Positions 47,831 through 60,600 of a stretch of DNA of 64,000 nucleotides are shown in pieces. Origin of the DNA: Persicaria tinctoria (taxonomy: Eukaryota > Streptophyta > Magnoliopsida > Caryophyllales > Polygonaceae). The DNA lies in the NCBI GenBank assembly GCA_037127255.1, contig JBANSL010000005.1:77815160-77879159 (forward strand), given 5' to 3'. Each line of letters opens with the position of its first letter. Within the stretch, counting starts at the first letter, position 1. Position numbers and translations under genes: made by a program. The notes below the pieces were generated by a model that worked only from the letters and a program-made list of their open reading frames with translations, was not told the DNA's origin and ran no database searches.

Positions 47831-49574
47831 TTGGGTGATTTTGATAATACTATTAAGCTTTCATTGGGTAGTTTAACAAAAAAATATATAAAGTTGGGTG
47901 ATTTTGAAAAAAAAAAAAATTAATTTCAAAAAGACCAAAATAGACATGAATAGAAAAAAATAAATATTTTTAAATTCAAACTTTGATGTGTAAATATGGG
48001 ATTTTACAAAAATAAAAAAAAAGACGAAAATAGACATGATGAATGGAGACAAACTCAAAATCTAAAATAATGTATAAGGGGAAAATGGAAAATTATATTA
48101 AAAAATAAACAATAAAATAATTTCTAATGGGGTTTGCTAGCTATTCATTCAAGAGAATTCGCCTTTGTAGGTGTAAGGATAAGGATGTATTATAATAAGG
48201 GTATATTTTGATTAAAATGTAAATAAGGGTACTTAATAAAAAAAAAATCAAACCTATAAAGTGGTTAGTTTATAAGAACTATAAGATGGGACAAAATTAC
48301 AATTAAAATACAAAAAATAATATAACAAACGCGCCAACAACGTCATCTACAACATTAATTCACAACATCCATATTAACACCATCTACAACGGCCGCAACA
48401 CCCATGCTAACACCATCAGCAACACCCGCACCGTCGTTCCAAGCGTTTTCCTCAACAACGCCAATAAAAAAACCTCCAAGTGGCCAAAGAGTCGGATCGA
48501 GATCGTCAGCCACAGGACGAGAGTTTTCATGAGACAAGAGATTCACTTTGTAAGGGACACCTCAACATTAATTAGTCTTAGCATGTTGTTACATTTGGTG
48601 AGTAAATATTTCTAATCTTTAATTCTTTATCCATCCAATTACACAGATAATATGTCAATGTATATCCACAACCTTCTACAAGAGTATGTTAAAGGAAGTT
48701 TTAACTAATTACAAAAGAAGATAACAGAAAAAAGCCATATGTAAGTATATACTCCGTAGTGTAGATCAAGGATATATTTCAATTGATACTTTGCTTGTGA
48801 AGTTCAATTTCCTACGTCACTAGCTACGTACTCCTTATCCATAATTAATGTTGATGTGAGACTAATTAATGTTGATGTGAAGACTGGATATCAAGGTACA
48901 CTTTAATTAATTACAAAGTGATCATTATCCTCTGCCCTCCTCACTTTAGACCCAACAAAACCTTATTTGATGCTAAAGAGTACCTTAAAAATTAAGGAAA
49001 GGTCATAAAAAAACGTGTAGATGTGTTTTTGATTATTTAAGGAGTATTACATCAATCATCAATCATAAAATTATTTAAGGAGTACTATCAATATATACAT
49101 TCGCTATTCATCACTATTACAGTAGTATATATGACACCATGAACAGACGCAAAATGGATGCATCCATATGTGACTAAGAAAGTTTTTGTAGCACTTTGTT
49201 AACCTGAAATAATTACGCAAGGGGCCTTGGTATTTTACATGATTCTGGAGCCAAAGTAAATACATAAGTGAACCCAAAAAACTCCCATCTGAGAGTCCAG
49301 GAGAACCAAATGTCTGACCATTAAGCACAAAGAGAAATCCCTTCACAGACAGGAGCAAACTATCAGAGAAGCCGAGCATGAAGAAGAATTTGGGGATTTC
49401 CTATCCCGAGATGAAAGAGCATCACAATGTACATTCACCAGATGTCGCAATCAATAGCTGAATAAACAGGTACAAGTCTATAAGAGAGGAGGTCCATAGA
49501 GAAGCCAAAAAGAGATGAGCAAAGACCATGAAACATCATCCACATACCTCACACTTGCAAAGATAGATAAATGA

Positions 49575-52500
49575 TTAGCGCCAATACTGGGCCCATCTGT
49601 GGATCGTCTCAACCATTTGAGGGAACAGTGCACTCACACTGTCATTGATTAGATCTTGGAAGAAATGAATGCTGGCCTCGTCATCTAGGTCAAGCCGGAA
49701 TTTTTCTTGCAGCTACATATGTCAATGGTAAGAACCTTTTTTTTTAAGTGATGTGCTTAGGGCCTTAGGCCAAGGAGGAGAGGATATGTTACCTTTAAGA
49801 TACCCTTTTCGGGATCAGAAGCAATATCAGGAATATTGGAACCCGCCATCAGATGGAAAAGATTCAAGATTAGGTTGCTAGACTTGCGTAGTATATTATA
49901 AGCTTCACAGCAGTATGATTTGAATCTTGTGTAGTATGGGCTGCAGTTAGAACTTTGGAGTTAGATACAACATTTAATATTCCAATATGAAGATCAAAAC
50001 GCCATTGTTTCTAAAGATTGCTGCATGACACTGTAGTATATGTAGACCCATAAATCCCAAAAACATGAAAACCACCTGAGTGTAAGACATGACCCAACTG
50101 CAGCCAGCGGGAAATATGATGTCAGAATTGAAAACATCAAAGAACGGGACATACCTTTCTGCACCACCCATAGCCTCAACCATTTCTTTACAGAGCTTCA
50201 TGGGTGGTGGAAATGGCTTTGGATCTCGGCCCAAGATGAAACCAAAATCAACGTGAAAAAGTTGTCCATCATCTCTGAGGAGTAGGTTGTCTAGATGCCT
50301 AGAAATACAATACGAGTAAAAACACATAATAATCACTTTCAGGTAGATTTTTGTTTTGTCGAAAAAATAAATAAATCCAAACCACACATAATTATAGTCT
50401 AGAAACGAATTTCTTGCTTTAACAATAACCTTGAATAATCCATGCAAAAGGGGACACAACATCTAAATGCAGGAAGCACTTGCCTGTCTCCAACACCCAG
50501 AATATATGTAATGACAGAGTAGCCAGCACAACTTTTGATAAATGTTTCAAGACAAGTAGCGGTAATTCCAAATGGCCCATCCTCATCAGGGTGAAACTTC
50601 TGAAGAAAACCAGTTATACTCCGATATTCTGACAATATCTGGATATTGAAGAAATAATTGGAGAAGAGTTAAATGGTACTTGACTAAATATCAATGTATC
50701 ATTTGATGCACAAAGTAGAATGAAAGAGAACCGGCTACAGTACCACAAGTAAAACAAGCTAAGGTTTGTGCAAAGAAAGATCAAGGGGATTTTGTTTTGG
50801 AGCAATGCTTCTGGACAGGGAACTCTCTCTCTCGCGTATATAGTAGTATAGACATAAGACCAAATTTAGCAAATCTGAAATCTCAATGCTTCAATTGAGA
50901 GAAAAGTACAAACAAATAAGCAGATAAGAGTGTTCTGCCAACTCCGCCCCCCACCACACACACACACACACACAAAGAGTTCTCCCCAAAAGAGAGAAAA
51001 GGCAAATGAAGATGGAGGCAATAAATTCTGTTGATAATATACCTGGGCTAAGGAACGTGATGGAATAAATTCAACCATGCCTTCATCTTGCCCAGTTGCT
51101 AAGACTCGGTAAGGAGTTAAATGTAGATCAAGATTCTCCAATTTAAGCAACCGGTCCATGAGTGATACCATTTGAATAACCTACAAGAACCCTCATTGGG
51201 GTTTAAGCATAACAAGTCATTCTAATAAGGTAATCAAAGATCTTGGGTTCTTAGAAATGAGAGGTGCTCAAAACCCACCAATTGGTCTTGCCGAAGATCG
51301 TCTCCCTTTTTAAATATTATCTTGCAACTTTCACCGTTTGCGGTTCGGAAAGTCAGGCGCAAAGGATGCAGTGCACTTTTAAATAATCCACATTCAGATG
51401 GTATAATCCCAGAAATTAGAACTCCAGGTGTCAATGGAGATCGTATAGGCTGGTAGAAATATCAGCAGTAGATACACTATAAAAGTAAGATCTAAAAAAC
51501 GGTCTGTTTGGACCATACTGAATGAGAAAAATTTCCCTTTAAAAACAAAATGATACAAAAAATACCTCATCAAAATAGGTAAGCTCACTCAGAAGACCAG
51601 AAAGGAGTTGTCTAAGCTTCTGCATCTTCTTTTGTGTTCCACCACGTACATTACGAACGTCTCTCATTATGGAGCATAGCTGTGCAGTCAGTTCTGTTTG
51701 ACGCACTAAACTCTGCCATAACTTAAACCCATCGTCTCCTCCATTCTCATTTGGCGACAACTGATTCAGATAGAAGGTTTAAAATTTATAACAGCTCATC
51801 ATGACCAAATAAGTACTAAAGCCCATATGGCTTCATTTTTAACTTTGAACAACTGACTACCAATAGCGTTATATTTAGAGTATACTACAATTTCCTTGTT
51901 CAGATATAGTACTAAATGCAATAGTAAGCATAATTGCATGCATGTAATTATTACTCGAATTCTAGGTTATGCTATAAGCCTTAGTGATTTTAGAGCTGTT
52001 TACTTTTCCCACTCCACTGATACCTTGTAGCTTCTCTCATAAGCTTTCTAGTTAGTCTTTGTCTACATATTCTCTAACAGTCTAACCTTTCTCATGAATA
52101 ATAGATCTGATTTTTCTCTCCTCAAACTCTCATTTTCAAACATGTTATCAGAGCATAGGGATTTTCCTAAGCTTTTCTTTTTAGACTTCAACCTTCTTTG
52201 TTGAAACCTCTCTCAGATCTCCAAATCTGGTTTGGTTCTTCTATCAGATCTGTATACTCATCATCTTTTACAGTCTTCATTGCTGAAATTTATTTTTCAT
52301 ATTCCAGCCGTCAGTGCTTAAGAATCTTATACCATTTCTTCAGCCTTTATTGCTAAAGCTTCTTGTTTGTTTTTCAGACATTGTTGCTAAAGAAACCTTT
52401 CCTACTCCATTGTTGCTTGTTGTTGTTGGACTTCTGCTAATCTTCCCCAATGACAACCACTGTATTTGAAACTTCTTTATATGTCCACTTTGATGCCAAT

Positions 52501-55500
52501 ACTGGGGGCATAAGTGTTGCTAATTTGAAAAAATTCAAGGATTTATAGAGTTCATGTGGAGGACATCTCCCAAGCCTAAACACGTGTGAGAAATTTAGAG
52601 CTTTGTTCAACTGGCTTAAGAAACCACCAGGTGATACTTCTTCTAGTCCATGCACTTTTTCCCTTTCAAGTAACTCCTCTTTCTTATTGTTTGAGAGCTT
52701 CTAAATGTTCCCAACCTATTCAATGGATCTTAGATTCAAGAGCTACTAAACACATGATCAATTGCTCACAAAATTATCATATTTTCCGGCCATCTCCCAA
52801 GCCTAAACACATGTCGATGGTTAATAATGCAATGGCTCAACCTTCTAGAAAACTTCGGCCTAAAAAATGTTCTCTTTGTTCCTATCCTTTAAGCCAACCT
52901 GATTTCCATAAAAAAAACCTTTGCAAAGATCTTCATTGCTATGTACTATTCACTGAATGTGATTTTGTTTTGTATAGGACTGGGGCTCGGGGAAGACGAT
53001 TGGTAATGCTAAGGATTAGAATGGTCTCTACCACCTTGAATTTTCTAAGGAAAGCACCAACCATCTCTTTTGACATATCTTAAACCACCAATACCAAAGA
53101 TTCCATTCGGTTGATGTATTACCGGCTTGCCCATCCCTCATTTTACCTGATCAAGCACTTGTATCTTGAAAATTTTCAAGGAATTAATGTCTTCATTTCA
53201 ATGTGATGTATGTGAAAAAGTCAAGCACACTCGTATGTCATTTCCCATTAGTATTACAAGTAGTAGTTATCCTTTTGAGTTGATTCATAGTGAGTTAGTG
53301 ACAGTTGGGGGCCATCCTCTATCCTTAATATCTCTCTAGCAAGATGATTAGTCACATTTATGGATGATTGTACTAGGGTTACATGGGTCTTTCTTTTAAA
53401 ACAAAAACCTGAAGTTAGCATTATTGTGTCTTTCTCTCTATGGTTCATACTTCATACCCAATTTGGAAAACAAATTAAGAGATTTGCCAAAGATAACTTC
53501 AATTAGTCCATTAGCTCTTTGTTTCAAACACAAGGGATAATCCATGAATCATCTTGGAGCTATTCACTTTTCCTGCTCCAGTGGTACCTTGTAACTTCTC
53601 TCAAAATCGTTCCAGTTAGTCTCTCTATATATTGATTATATTCTGTAACCTTTCTCATGAATAATATATTTGATTTTTGTCTCCTCAAACTCCCATTTTC
53701 TAACAACAATAATAAACTCATGAGAAGCCAAACATTACCTTTAACATATTCTCTTCCAACATTTCATAGGTGCAGTAAAAGCGCTTAGCATATGCGGGAT
53801 CATGAAGCTCCACAGCCACATACCAACGAAGGAAGCTAGCCAACTCAATGTTGCGGACAGCTGGCAAATTTTTAGATATGAATCAGAGAGAAAAAAAATA
53901 TCGAGCCTACTCTTGAAAGTTGAAGTACAAATAAAAACTTTTCAAAATGCTAACGCACATCTCTGCACAAGGAAATGAGAAAGACGTGATCTGTCAGACC
54001 GCTCAAACCGTAGAGCTTGGACAAGTTGTAGAAGGTAGCATTGTAATTCCTCGTCATCAGCCCTTTCAAGAACCATAACAGCATATGCACGGACCTGTTA
54101 GGTTAAACTTAATCAGCATGCTCAGTAAATGTCTACCATCTTGAAGTATGGGAAAGAAAGCAAACCATAGTCATGTCATTCTTTAGTCTCCATCTCAAAG
54201 ATGAATCTAGATTTCTGATTTCATGTTTACCTGCTCAGGAAATAAATCTAACCTCATTTATAAACAACACCAGAACTTCCAGTGTTGTGGCCAACTTTCT
54301 TAGTTTCTCCCACTGGAGCAGAAGTAGAAATTTGCAGCTTATATAATACTCCCTCCGTTCCATAATACATGTCCTTTTACTTTTCGGCACGTTTTTTAAG
54401 GAGCGAAAAACTCTATAAAAAATTAATTTTTTAATTAATTTTTTTATATAATTTGATACTTGTTACTAATAAGTATCAAATTATATAAAAAAATTCATTA
54501 AAAAAATAAATTTTTTTAGAGTTTTTTGATCCTTAAAAAACGTGCTCAAAACCAAAAAGACATCTATTATGGAACGGAGGGAGTATTGGAATAATTCTCC
54601 CCAGCCTACTATATAATATGTTGCTTGTACATTCTCTTTCTCTAGTTAAGAGGCACTTCTACATGTGGGCACAATAAAATGAAAGAATATCCCAGAACAT
54701 TATAATCTGTCCAAACTGCCCAGTCTCTCACTCTCTTATACTCATATCCCAGTTTGTTCAACTTTCCCTTCCTCTAGGCTCAACCATTATCCATACATTC
54801 ATATCAACACCCTCTCCTCTCTTCCAACTCACTCTGGTTCCATTGTCCATCAAAAGGAAGATACAAATTACACATTAAAGAGATACGCAATTGACTAACT
54901 TCTCAAAGATTATATATAATATGATGAAATCTTGCTATGGATTCAGCGAGTGTCATATTATGCCAACCTCTTCACTTTCAAAAACAGGAGACAGAAGTTC
55001 CAAAGCATCACAGACATCAATCATTTCCCACCTGCCCATCAACTCTACTGCTTGCTTTGCTTCCTGCATACAAATCAAATTGCAGATGTTTAGTTTAATC
55101 AATGTATATCATCCAGAGACAACAACCATAAGAAGATGCTTGTTAGCATGATTTAGAAAGAGATGAAAAATAATCAGAATATGCTAGAAAGGGAAAAAGT
55201 AGAAACCTAACCTGAAGATCACTCCACTCAACACAGCGAAGAAACTTGGTGAGAGCCTTCTTCTCTGCCATCAACGAAAAGCGAAATTTCCACAAAATTT
55301 GCTTCTCATCTCCATTCAAGGTCCTTGTGGGCGGGTATTTTAGTATCCTCTGTATTGATCTTAAGAAAATAAAATGCATGTTTTCAGCTTCGACTAAAAT
55401 GCATATTTGAAGCTTCTACTCCTAATAGGCAGAAGGATTGCAACCTTCCACTGTGATTACTAGTTTCATCACTTCATTCATATGTTAAGATTTCAGACAG

Positions 55501-58216
55501 TGATGAAAATGTCTCCTGAAAATAGAACAAACCTATTACAGGGATAAGACATGATATCTTGTCTATGCACTGTGATTTCTCTTTTGATTCCTTTTTTCCC
55601 CTAAAGTGAAAACAGGGAAACCCTAGAAGTAGGGTTAACTTTTATCTTGAAGAGGCAATCTCCATTAACTCACATAACTGAGAAGGATGCTAAGAATGCA
55701 GGGCACTGAAATCAAACAGACTTTACACATGCAGTCAGCTAGAGCAACTATTATCATCCTATCCATCTCCATCCGGGTAAAATTAATGTCGTATTGTTCA
55801 CAATACATGACAGAAGGGGAAAAGTTTCTTAAGAAAACTAAATTGAACTCACTTTCTTTCATTAGAGCTTGGCTTAAGATCACGGTCAATGATACCACGA
55901 GTCAAACTTCTGGCTAGCTTTATTTGTTTGTGTTCAGAAGGATTAATCTTCCCAACTTCTGGATCCCACACAGTAACTAGTTCATTTGTTGCCCCAAGTG
56001 GAGCGGGTAGGAAGAAATTAGCTCCTGATTCCTGCACCACAATGAACAAACAGTGAAATTTTTTTGTTCCAGTATTTTGGTCAAACGGAACTTTGTTGAC
56101 GTTTCTGTTGTTGCTTTCTTCTGCTAGACTATTTTCTTGCATTTCTCATTGTATGATTATACTTAAAACAAAAACAATGCGAATCAGATAGTGTAGCTAG
56201 CTAGGTATAGAGCAAGATAAAAATTCCAGTTAGAACCCCATTTAAGCTAAAAGAACCATAGAAGAAGGCAAAAATATTAAACTCACAGACAAGACACCAG
56301 AAAAGCTTATTGACAAATACTTCACTACTTGTCAAGTGATGTCCAGTAAACAAATCATCACTATGATACTCAACCTGGAAGACAACTCGGTGCTCAAAAC
56401 TGCAGAAATCAATAAGAAGGTATAACTGAGAATTTTTGCTGGATATGCTTTCGTTTTCTCTGATCTTTTCAATTCCTTTAAATGCAAGTCGATCCAGCCA
56501 ATCTACACGTTGGATCTGTCCTCGCTCATATTTATTCATAAGCTTTTCAAGACGTTCCAGTTCCCCTCTTTCATGTCTGGGTACCTGTAGGAGATTAAGC
56601 TAATATTAACGATATGCATGAAAAGCAGCTTATGGTGATGCTAAGAACTAGTATAACCTTTCCAGGAGTTGCTGTAGGAAACGAACCATCTGCTTCTTTC
56701 CCTCGCCAAAGTCTAAGCTTTTGTTTTCCAGTTCTTAGTTGCTTTTTGCTATTAAATAGGAGTGTAGTTGCCCCCCCAATCAATCCGTCGTCTTTTCCAC
56801 ATGAAACATCCCATACCTAAATTTTCAAGGCCATGAATTTCACAAAAAATTAGTATGATAATCCACAGAGAGAGAAGAACAAGCAAGGGATGTGTGGAGA
56901 GAGAACAATTTATTTGTTACAACATAAGTATGGTGAGCCATCAATTTTTTTTTAAACTATACCATACCAGTCGCACAATAAGCAGGCAGATGAGATTCAA
57001 GATTACTAATGCAAGTACCATGAGAAAAAAAAATTATTTTAGATTTTTTAAAACCAGATTACCAGAATAAGCTGCTATGCTGCTTCTTATAAGAAGCAGA
57101 GAATATGAAATGAAAAGTGATAGCTTACTGTAAAAGCAAGCTGTGCCTGCGCAGTGAGGTCACGGTACTTTGTACTCAAAGTGATTAATTCATTCCAGCA
57201 AAATGACTGACCGCATTCCAACCTAGAAGTCACAGCTATAGATTAAGACATCTAAATTCAGGAACAGAGACAAGCAGGACACGGAAAATATCAATAAGAC
57301 TGCAGAAACTTTCCATCAAAATGTAGATGATTCATGAATAACCAAGGTTGAAAAGTTCTCCATGAGAAACAAGAATCTCTATATAATTTCCACTAATTCA
57401 TCTAAGGATGACAGTCTCCAGAATTGTTTTTCCTCGACAATAAGGTCGCTTTGGAAGGAAATATAATCAACTGACATTCAATCTTGAACAGATCATGATG
57501 TGTATGCTCAGTTGCTCACACACATCATAACTTTTTTTTTACCATGATCCAACTCAGTTTCATACAAGGCACTAACACTGGGTGGGCATCACACAACGCA
57601 CTGAGAAATACACATATCTAGGCATAGCCAAACCTGGTCCTCATGGGAAGCCCAAAGGGAGCACCATCAATGAATAATGCACATTCCACATATAACTCAG
57701 CTCTTCTCTCCTCTGTGGTGTGACCAACATCTACAATAGTTTCAAATTCCAAGTGTTTAAATTTGAACCAGAAATATTAGGTGATCACAGAAAACATGTT
57801 AGAAACTCAAACAGTGATTCTGATCAATGAACACCAAAATTTGCACGCCAAAAAGACTGACAGAAACTCAAACTGAAAGAAGGAAAGGACGCCTAGACGA
57901 TTCACCCCAGAAAGACTGCAGAACCCCGATTCGAATTGAAAAATCTTCTAAACACGAAAACTTCAATGAAATCTGAGGTAACAAAACGAGATGGTCCCTT
58001 TCAACGCCCTTTCTCCTTTTAATTTGCAATTTTAACATGATAATCACAAAAGTAGAACCGGGAAAAACCTAACCGTGCGAATTGGAGAGGAATTGAGAAA
58101 TCACCTGAATTGAAAGACTTGAGAAGAGGCAAAGTTCCTTCCAACCTATCGATTCGGAAAGTCACAGGTAGGTTGATGTCGCAAGAGAGAAAGAATCGAA
58201 ACTCGTTTCCGCTCAT
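49575..58216 (-). CDS. VPS34: Phosphatidylinositol 3-kinase VPS34 (class III), 17 coding exons
   Basis: Exons in order: 58216-58105, 57730-57634, 57222-57129, 56816-56658, 56584-56375, 56031-55853, 55359-55212, 55063-54968, 54094-53959, 53860-53739, 51760-51566, 51449-51279, 51180-51043, 50638-50484, 50298-50155, 49940-49793, 49712-49575. They total 2442 bp, 813 residues plus TAA; Arabidopsis VPS34 has 814. The start is [20 protein letters not shown]. The C2 domain (about 20-200) includes [20 protein letters not shown]. The helical domain (about 260-450) includes [18 protein letters not shown]. The kinase domain (about 530-813) has [24 protein letters not shown] and HVDFGFILG, and ends [11 protein letters not shown]. 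It makes PI3P on endosomes and pre-autophagosomal membranes in complex with VPS15 and ATG6/Beclin. Fourteen introns keep clear GT-AG or near-canonical sites; the one after 50484 uses GC (GCAAGT). No internal stops. Confidence 0.97.
51992..53705 (+). mobile_element. Degenerate Copia retrotransposon in a VPS34 intron
   Basis: Two related about 150-bp ends (51992-52141 and 53555-53705) share CTTGTAGCTTCTCTC-like, CTTTCTCATGAATAATA and TTTTTCTCCTCAAACTC words and act as LTRs. TTATCAGAGCATAGGG after the first LTR resembles the Met-tRNA primer site TGGTATCAGAGC. Inside are [20 protein letters not shown] (protease/zinc region), LAHPS..., [13 protein letters not shown] and [19 protein letters not shown], from the GAG-pre-integrase and integrase of Copia. 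It has many stops and no reverse transcriptase. It lies in the VPS34 intron 53738-51761, antisense to the gene. Confidence 0.8.
54347..54585. mobile_element. Stowaway MITE in a VPS34 intron (54349-54583)
   Basis: CTCCCTCCGTTCCATAATACATG to CTATTATGGAACGGAGGGAG with TA on both sides; inner arms pair through GGCACGTTTTTTAAGGA. It lies within the intron 54967-54095. Confidence 0.92.
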
Positions 58217-58394
58217 GTTGACGTTCCGAACTCCAATAAGGAAATCAGTGGAGCCAACCAGCGCACGCCAGGAGGAGAGATCTTCACCGTTACGATGATT
58301 ACAGCGTCGCCGGAGTTGGGGTAGTCAAAAGGGCTGGAATTTCAGAAGAAGGCAACTTCGGGCTGAGGGTTTGACACATTAAACACTACTATTA
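58217..58394 (-). promoter_or_regulatory. 5' flank and probable leader of VPS34
   Basis: GC-richer sequence directly upstream of the VPS34 ATG, before the tRNA-like modules. A transcription start cannot be placed from sequence alone. Confidence 0.4.
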
Positions 58395-58400
58395 AATTGC

Positions 58401-58570
58401 AAGTGGGAGGAATCGAACACAGAACCTTCAACGTTGTCAGGAAGTCTTCCACGCCACTGAGCTAGCGCATTACATTTAAAAATATGGGCGAGAACTCGAA
58501 TCGAACTCTAGACCTCCTTTGTTCAACACCGAAATTCAAGCGCTGCATTCATCCAAGTGGGCTAGCTAAC
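58401..58570 (-). repeat. Two tRNA-like (SINE-type) modules upstream of VPS34
   Basis: On the minus strand, module 1 (58468-58401) has an A-box TAGCTCAGTGGCG (58464-58452) and a B-box TGTTCGATTCC (58419-58409), 32 nt apart. Module 2 (about 58570-58490) has TTAGCTAGCCCACTTGG and AGAGTTCGATTCG. These are internal RNA polymerase III promoter boxes at tRNA-like spacing. Neither module folds as an obvious complete tRNA, so a SINE or tRNA-derived repeat is more likely than a functional tRNA gene. Confidence 0.5.
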
Positions 58571-58600
58571 TTCGGTGAGGATCTGCTGTCCCGGAACGCC

Positions 58601-59488
58601 TGTCTCTCGCCTGTGCCCTCTCTCATCCCTTCAATTTTTTTTTCTTTTTAAGTTATTATTTCAATTTTAATTAGTTTTCTTTTATTTTTTATTTTAGGGT
58701 GGGTGGAGAGGGGAAAACAGGGGCATGTCCCTTTGGGACAGGTGATCTCGTTCGAGCTAACTTTGTGTCGGATCCCGTGGAGTTCAAGGGGTTGGTAGAG
58801 TTTCTCATCCCTCTCACAAAAAATAAAAGAAAAGAAAAAATTAAAAAAAAATTGAGGATGGTGGTGGTGGTGGTGGTGGGGGAAGGAGGGGGCCAATGAT
58901 TTTAAAATTAATGATTGAGATCCTCCCAACTCTACCTATAGAGTTTTTTACAAACTCTATGGATTCAAGCTGCTTTGTGTCACATGATGGCATTTATTTT
59001 ATTTCAACTATCTCTAACAACCAATATTAAAAAAAAAAAAATGTGTCGTGTCGGATACCCGATAAGGAAAATATTTCGATCCGAACACGACAAGTTTATT
59101 GTCGTGTTTTACCATTTCGTGTCATAATCGTGTTGTATCTATATCGTTTCGTGTTTTTTCGTGACGTTTTGTTGCGGTTTATAGTACTATTTTGTCATAA
59201 AAACGCGGTTTCAAATTGTGTCATACTTATAATTTCAGGTAAAAACGCGGTTTTGAACCCGTGTTCATTTTTTTTTCTAACTTTAAAGGGTAAAATACGG
59301 CTTTAAGCCTCACTTTACCATAAGCAGCACGCATTATTCGGGCGGCGATAGAGGACCAAATCTTCTCCGGAAAAGATGGTGGCAGCAATGGGCGGAGGAG
59401 GCGGCGTTCAACTCCTAAGGTGAAAATGGTAGCAGCAATTGGCAAACGAGGACCAGAGGGGATGGATATAGAGCATTGGATGTCATAG
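58601..59488. other. Intergenic repeat-like sequence
   Basis: 58860-58890 is a GGT-repeat run. 59041-59180 repeats CGTGTCGTG/TTTCGTGT words typical of non-autonomous hAT-like repeats. No gene is recognised. Confidence 0.4.
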
Positions 59489-59661
59489 ACGAATACTTTT
59501 CATCTCCCATTCGGGGAGATGTCCATCACACTTCATGATGTATTACACTTGACGGGACACAAAGTTGATGGAGATGTCGTTCAGATGAAAATGAGTGACA
59601 ATGATTTTAAAATCAAGATGAGAGAATATTGGGGCTTTAGAGCAAAGGAAATGAAGGAATA
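59489..59661 (+). pseudogene. Plant mobile domain (PMD, MAIN-like) fragment
   Basis: The frame TNTFHLPFGEMSITLHDVLH, LTGHKVDGD and MREYWGFRAKEMKE ends in TAA. The pattern F-H-L-P-x-G-E-M-(T/S)-I-T-L-x-D-V...G-x-x-V-D-G is the start of the plant mobile domain found in MAIN/MAIL proteins and in transposons that captured it. A TAG lies just upstream, and downstream similarity is faint and frame-shifted. Confidence 0.7.
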
Positions 59662-59674
59662 ATAGGCGAGCCAA

Positions 59675-59839
59675 GGGATACAACATAAGTCCTTATTTGA
59701 TCAATTGGCCCAGATGATTAAAGCGATGGGAACGCTTATGCTATAGCGAGTGCTTGGTTGTTTCTTTTTGTCGACATCACTGTTTTAGGATAAGACAGGG
59801 ATACAACATAAGTCCTTATTTGATCAATTGGCCCACATG
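59675..59839. repeat. Direct repeat of 41 bp, 121-122 bp apart
   Basis: GGGATACAACATAAGTCC through TTTGATCAATTGGCCCA occurs at about 59676-59716 and again at about 59798-59838. The second copy is followed by CTGTCTTATCC, the complement of GGATAAGACAG just before it. Confidence 0.85.
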
Positions 59840-60385
59840 ACTCTTTATCTTGTTCCCTGTCTTATCCTCCCGACCTCTTATTTATAGTACTAGCCCCCCT
59901 TCATGCAAGTCTACTTGTTGCCAAATGTCACATGTCTTATGACATGTGGGAGGGAGGCATGGATGCCAAGTGTCATGGCATGTGTGTTAGAGTCGCGAGC
60001 GGTTTATCGTCCGCGGACGTCTTAAGTCGGTATCTTAATTTGTATTCACCTATTCTTCATACTTGTAAGGTCCTATTTGTATAGCGGGGAACCTTATTAT
60101 ATATTCTTACTTACTCGTGATACCATAAATATTATTATTTATTTTTTGGTGTTTCGTCATATAGGAAAAAAACCATGAGCAATTGTCGACACGTGTCCCG
60201 AGTTCGACGACAAGTGTCGAGTTGTTTGGGACAAGTGTCATTCACATGGACACATTATCATATGTAGTGGGCTTAGATGGTATTTTCCATTAATTGGTTG
60301 ATACATTATAATCAACCTAATAATGGGTTTATTTATATAGCGGGAACCCGATTATGCATATGATTATATAAATATTATTTATTTC

Positions 60386-60600
60386 ACTACAAAAAAAAAA
60401 ACATATTTGCCACCCTTGGTAGCAACGGAAGAGATCTACCGTGGGCACTAGGTGGCAAAAAAACACATTTGCAACCCTTGCTAGCAACGGTAGAGATTTG
60501 CCATGGCCATTGAATCGATTTCTACTACGACATAGCTACGGCTCACCTGCCGTGGCAAAAAAGCTTGTAAAAAAAGAAAGAGAAAACCCTAACCTTTGTG
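60386..60600 (+). mobile_element. CACTA-like terminus
   Basis: CACTACAAAAAAAAAAACA at 60386 is the canonical CACTA end. It is followed by short repeats of CATATTTGCCACCCTTGGTAGCAACGG and GCAACCCTTGCTAGCAACGG, like a subterminal array. No second end is identified; this may be a solitary fragment. Confidence 0.5.

Larger units (their letters stand above)
45532..49085 (+). repeat. 2.3 kb tandem duplication (45532-47837 and 47838-49085)
   Basis: ATTTTGATAATACTATTAAGC starts at 45532 and again at 47838, an offset of 2306 bp. The first unit contains R2 (46005-47830). The second unit is partial and contains R3 (48318 onward), ending near 49085 just past the 3' end of VPS34. The junction falls inside the raffinose-synthase exon at CCACCAGAAG followed by TTGGGTGATT. 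Confidence 0.9.
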
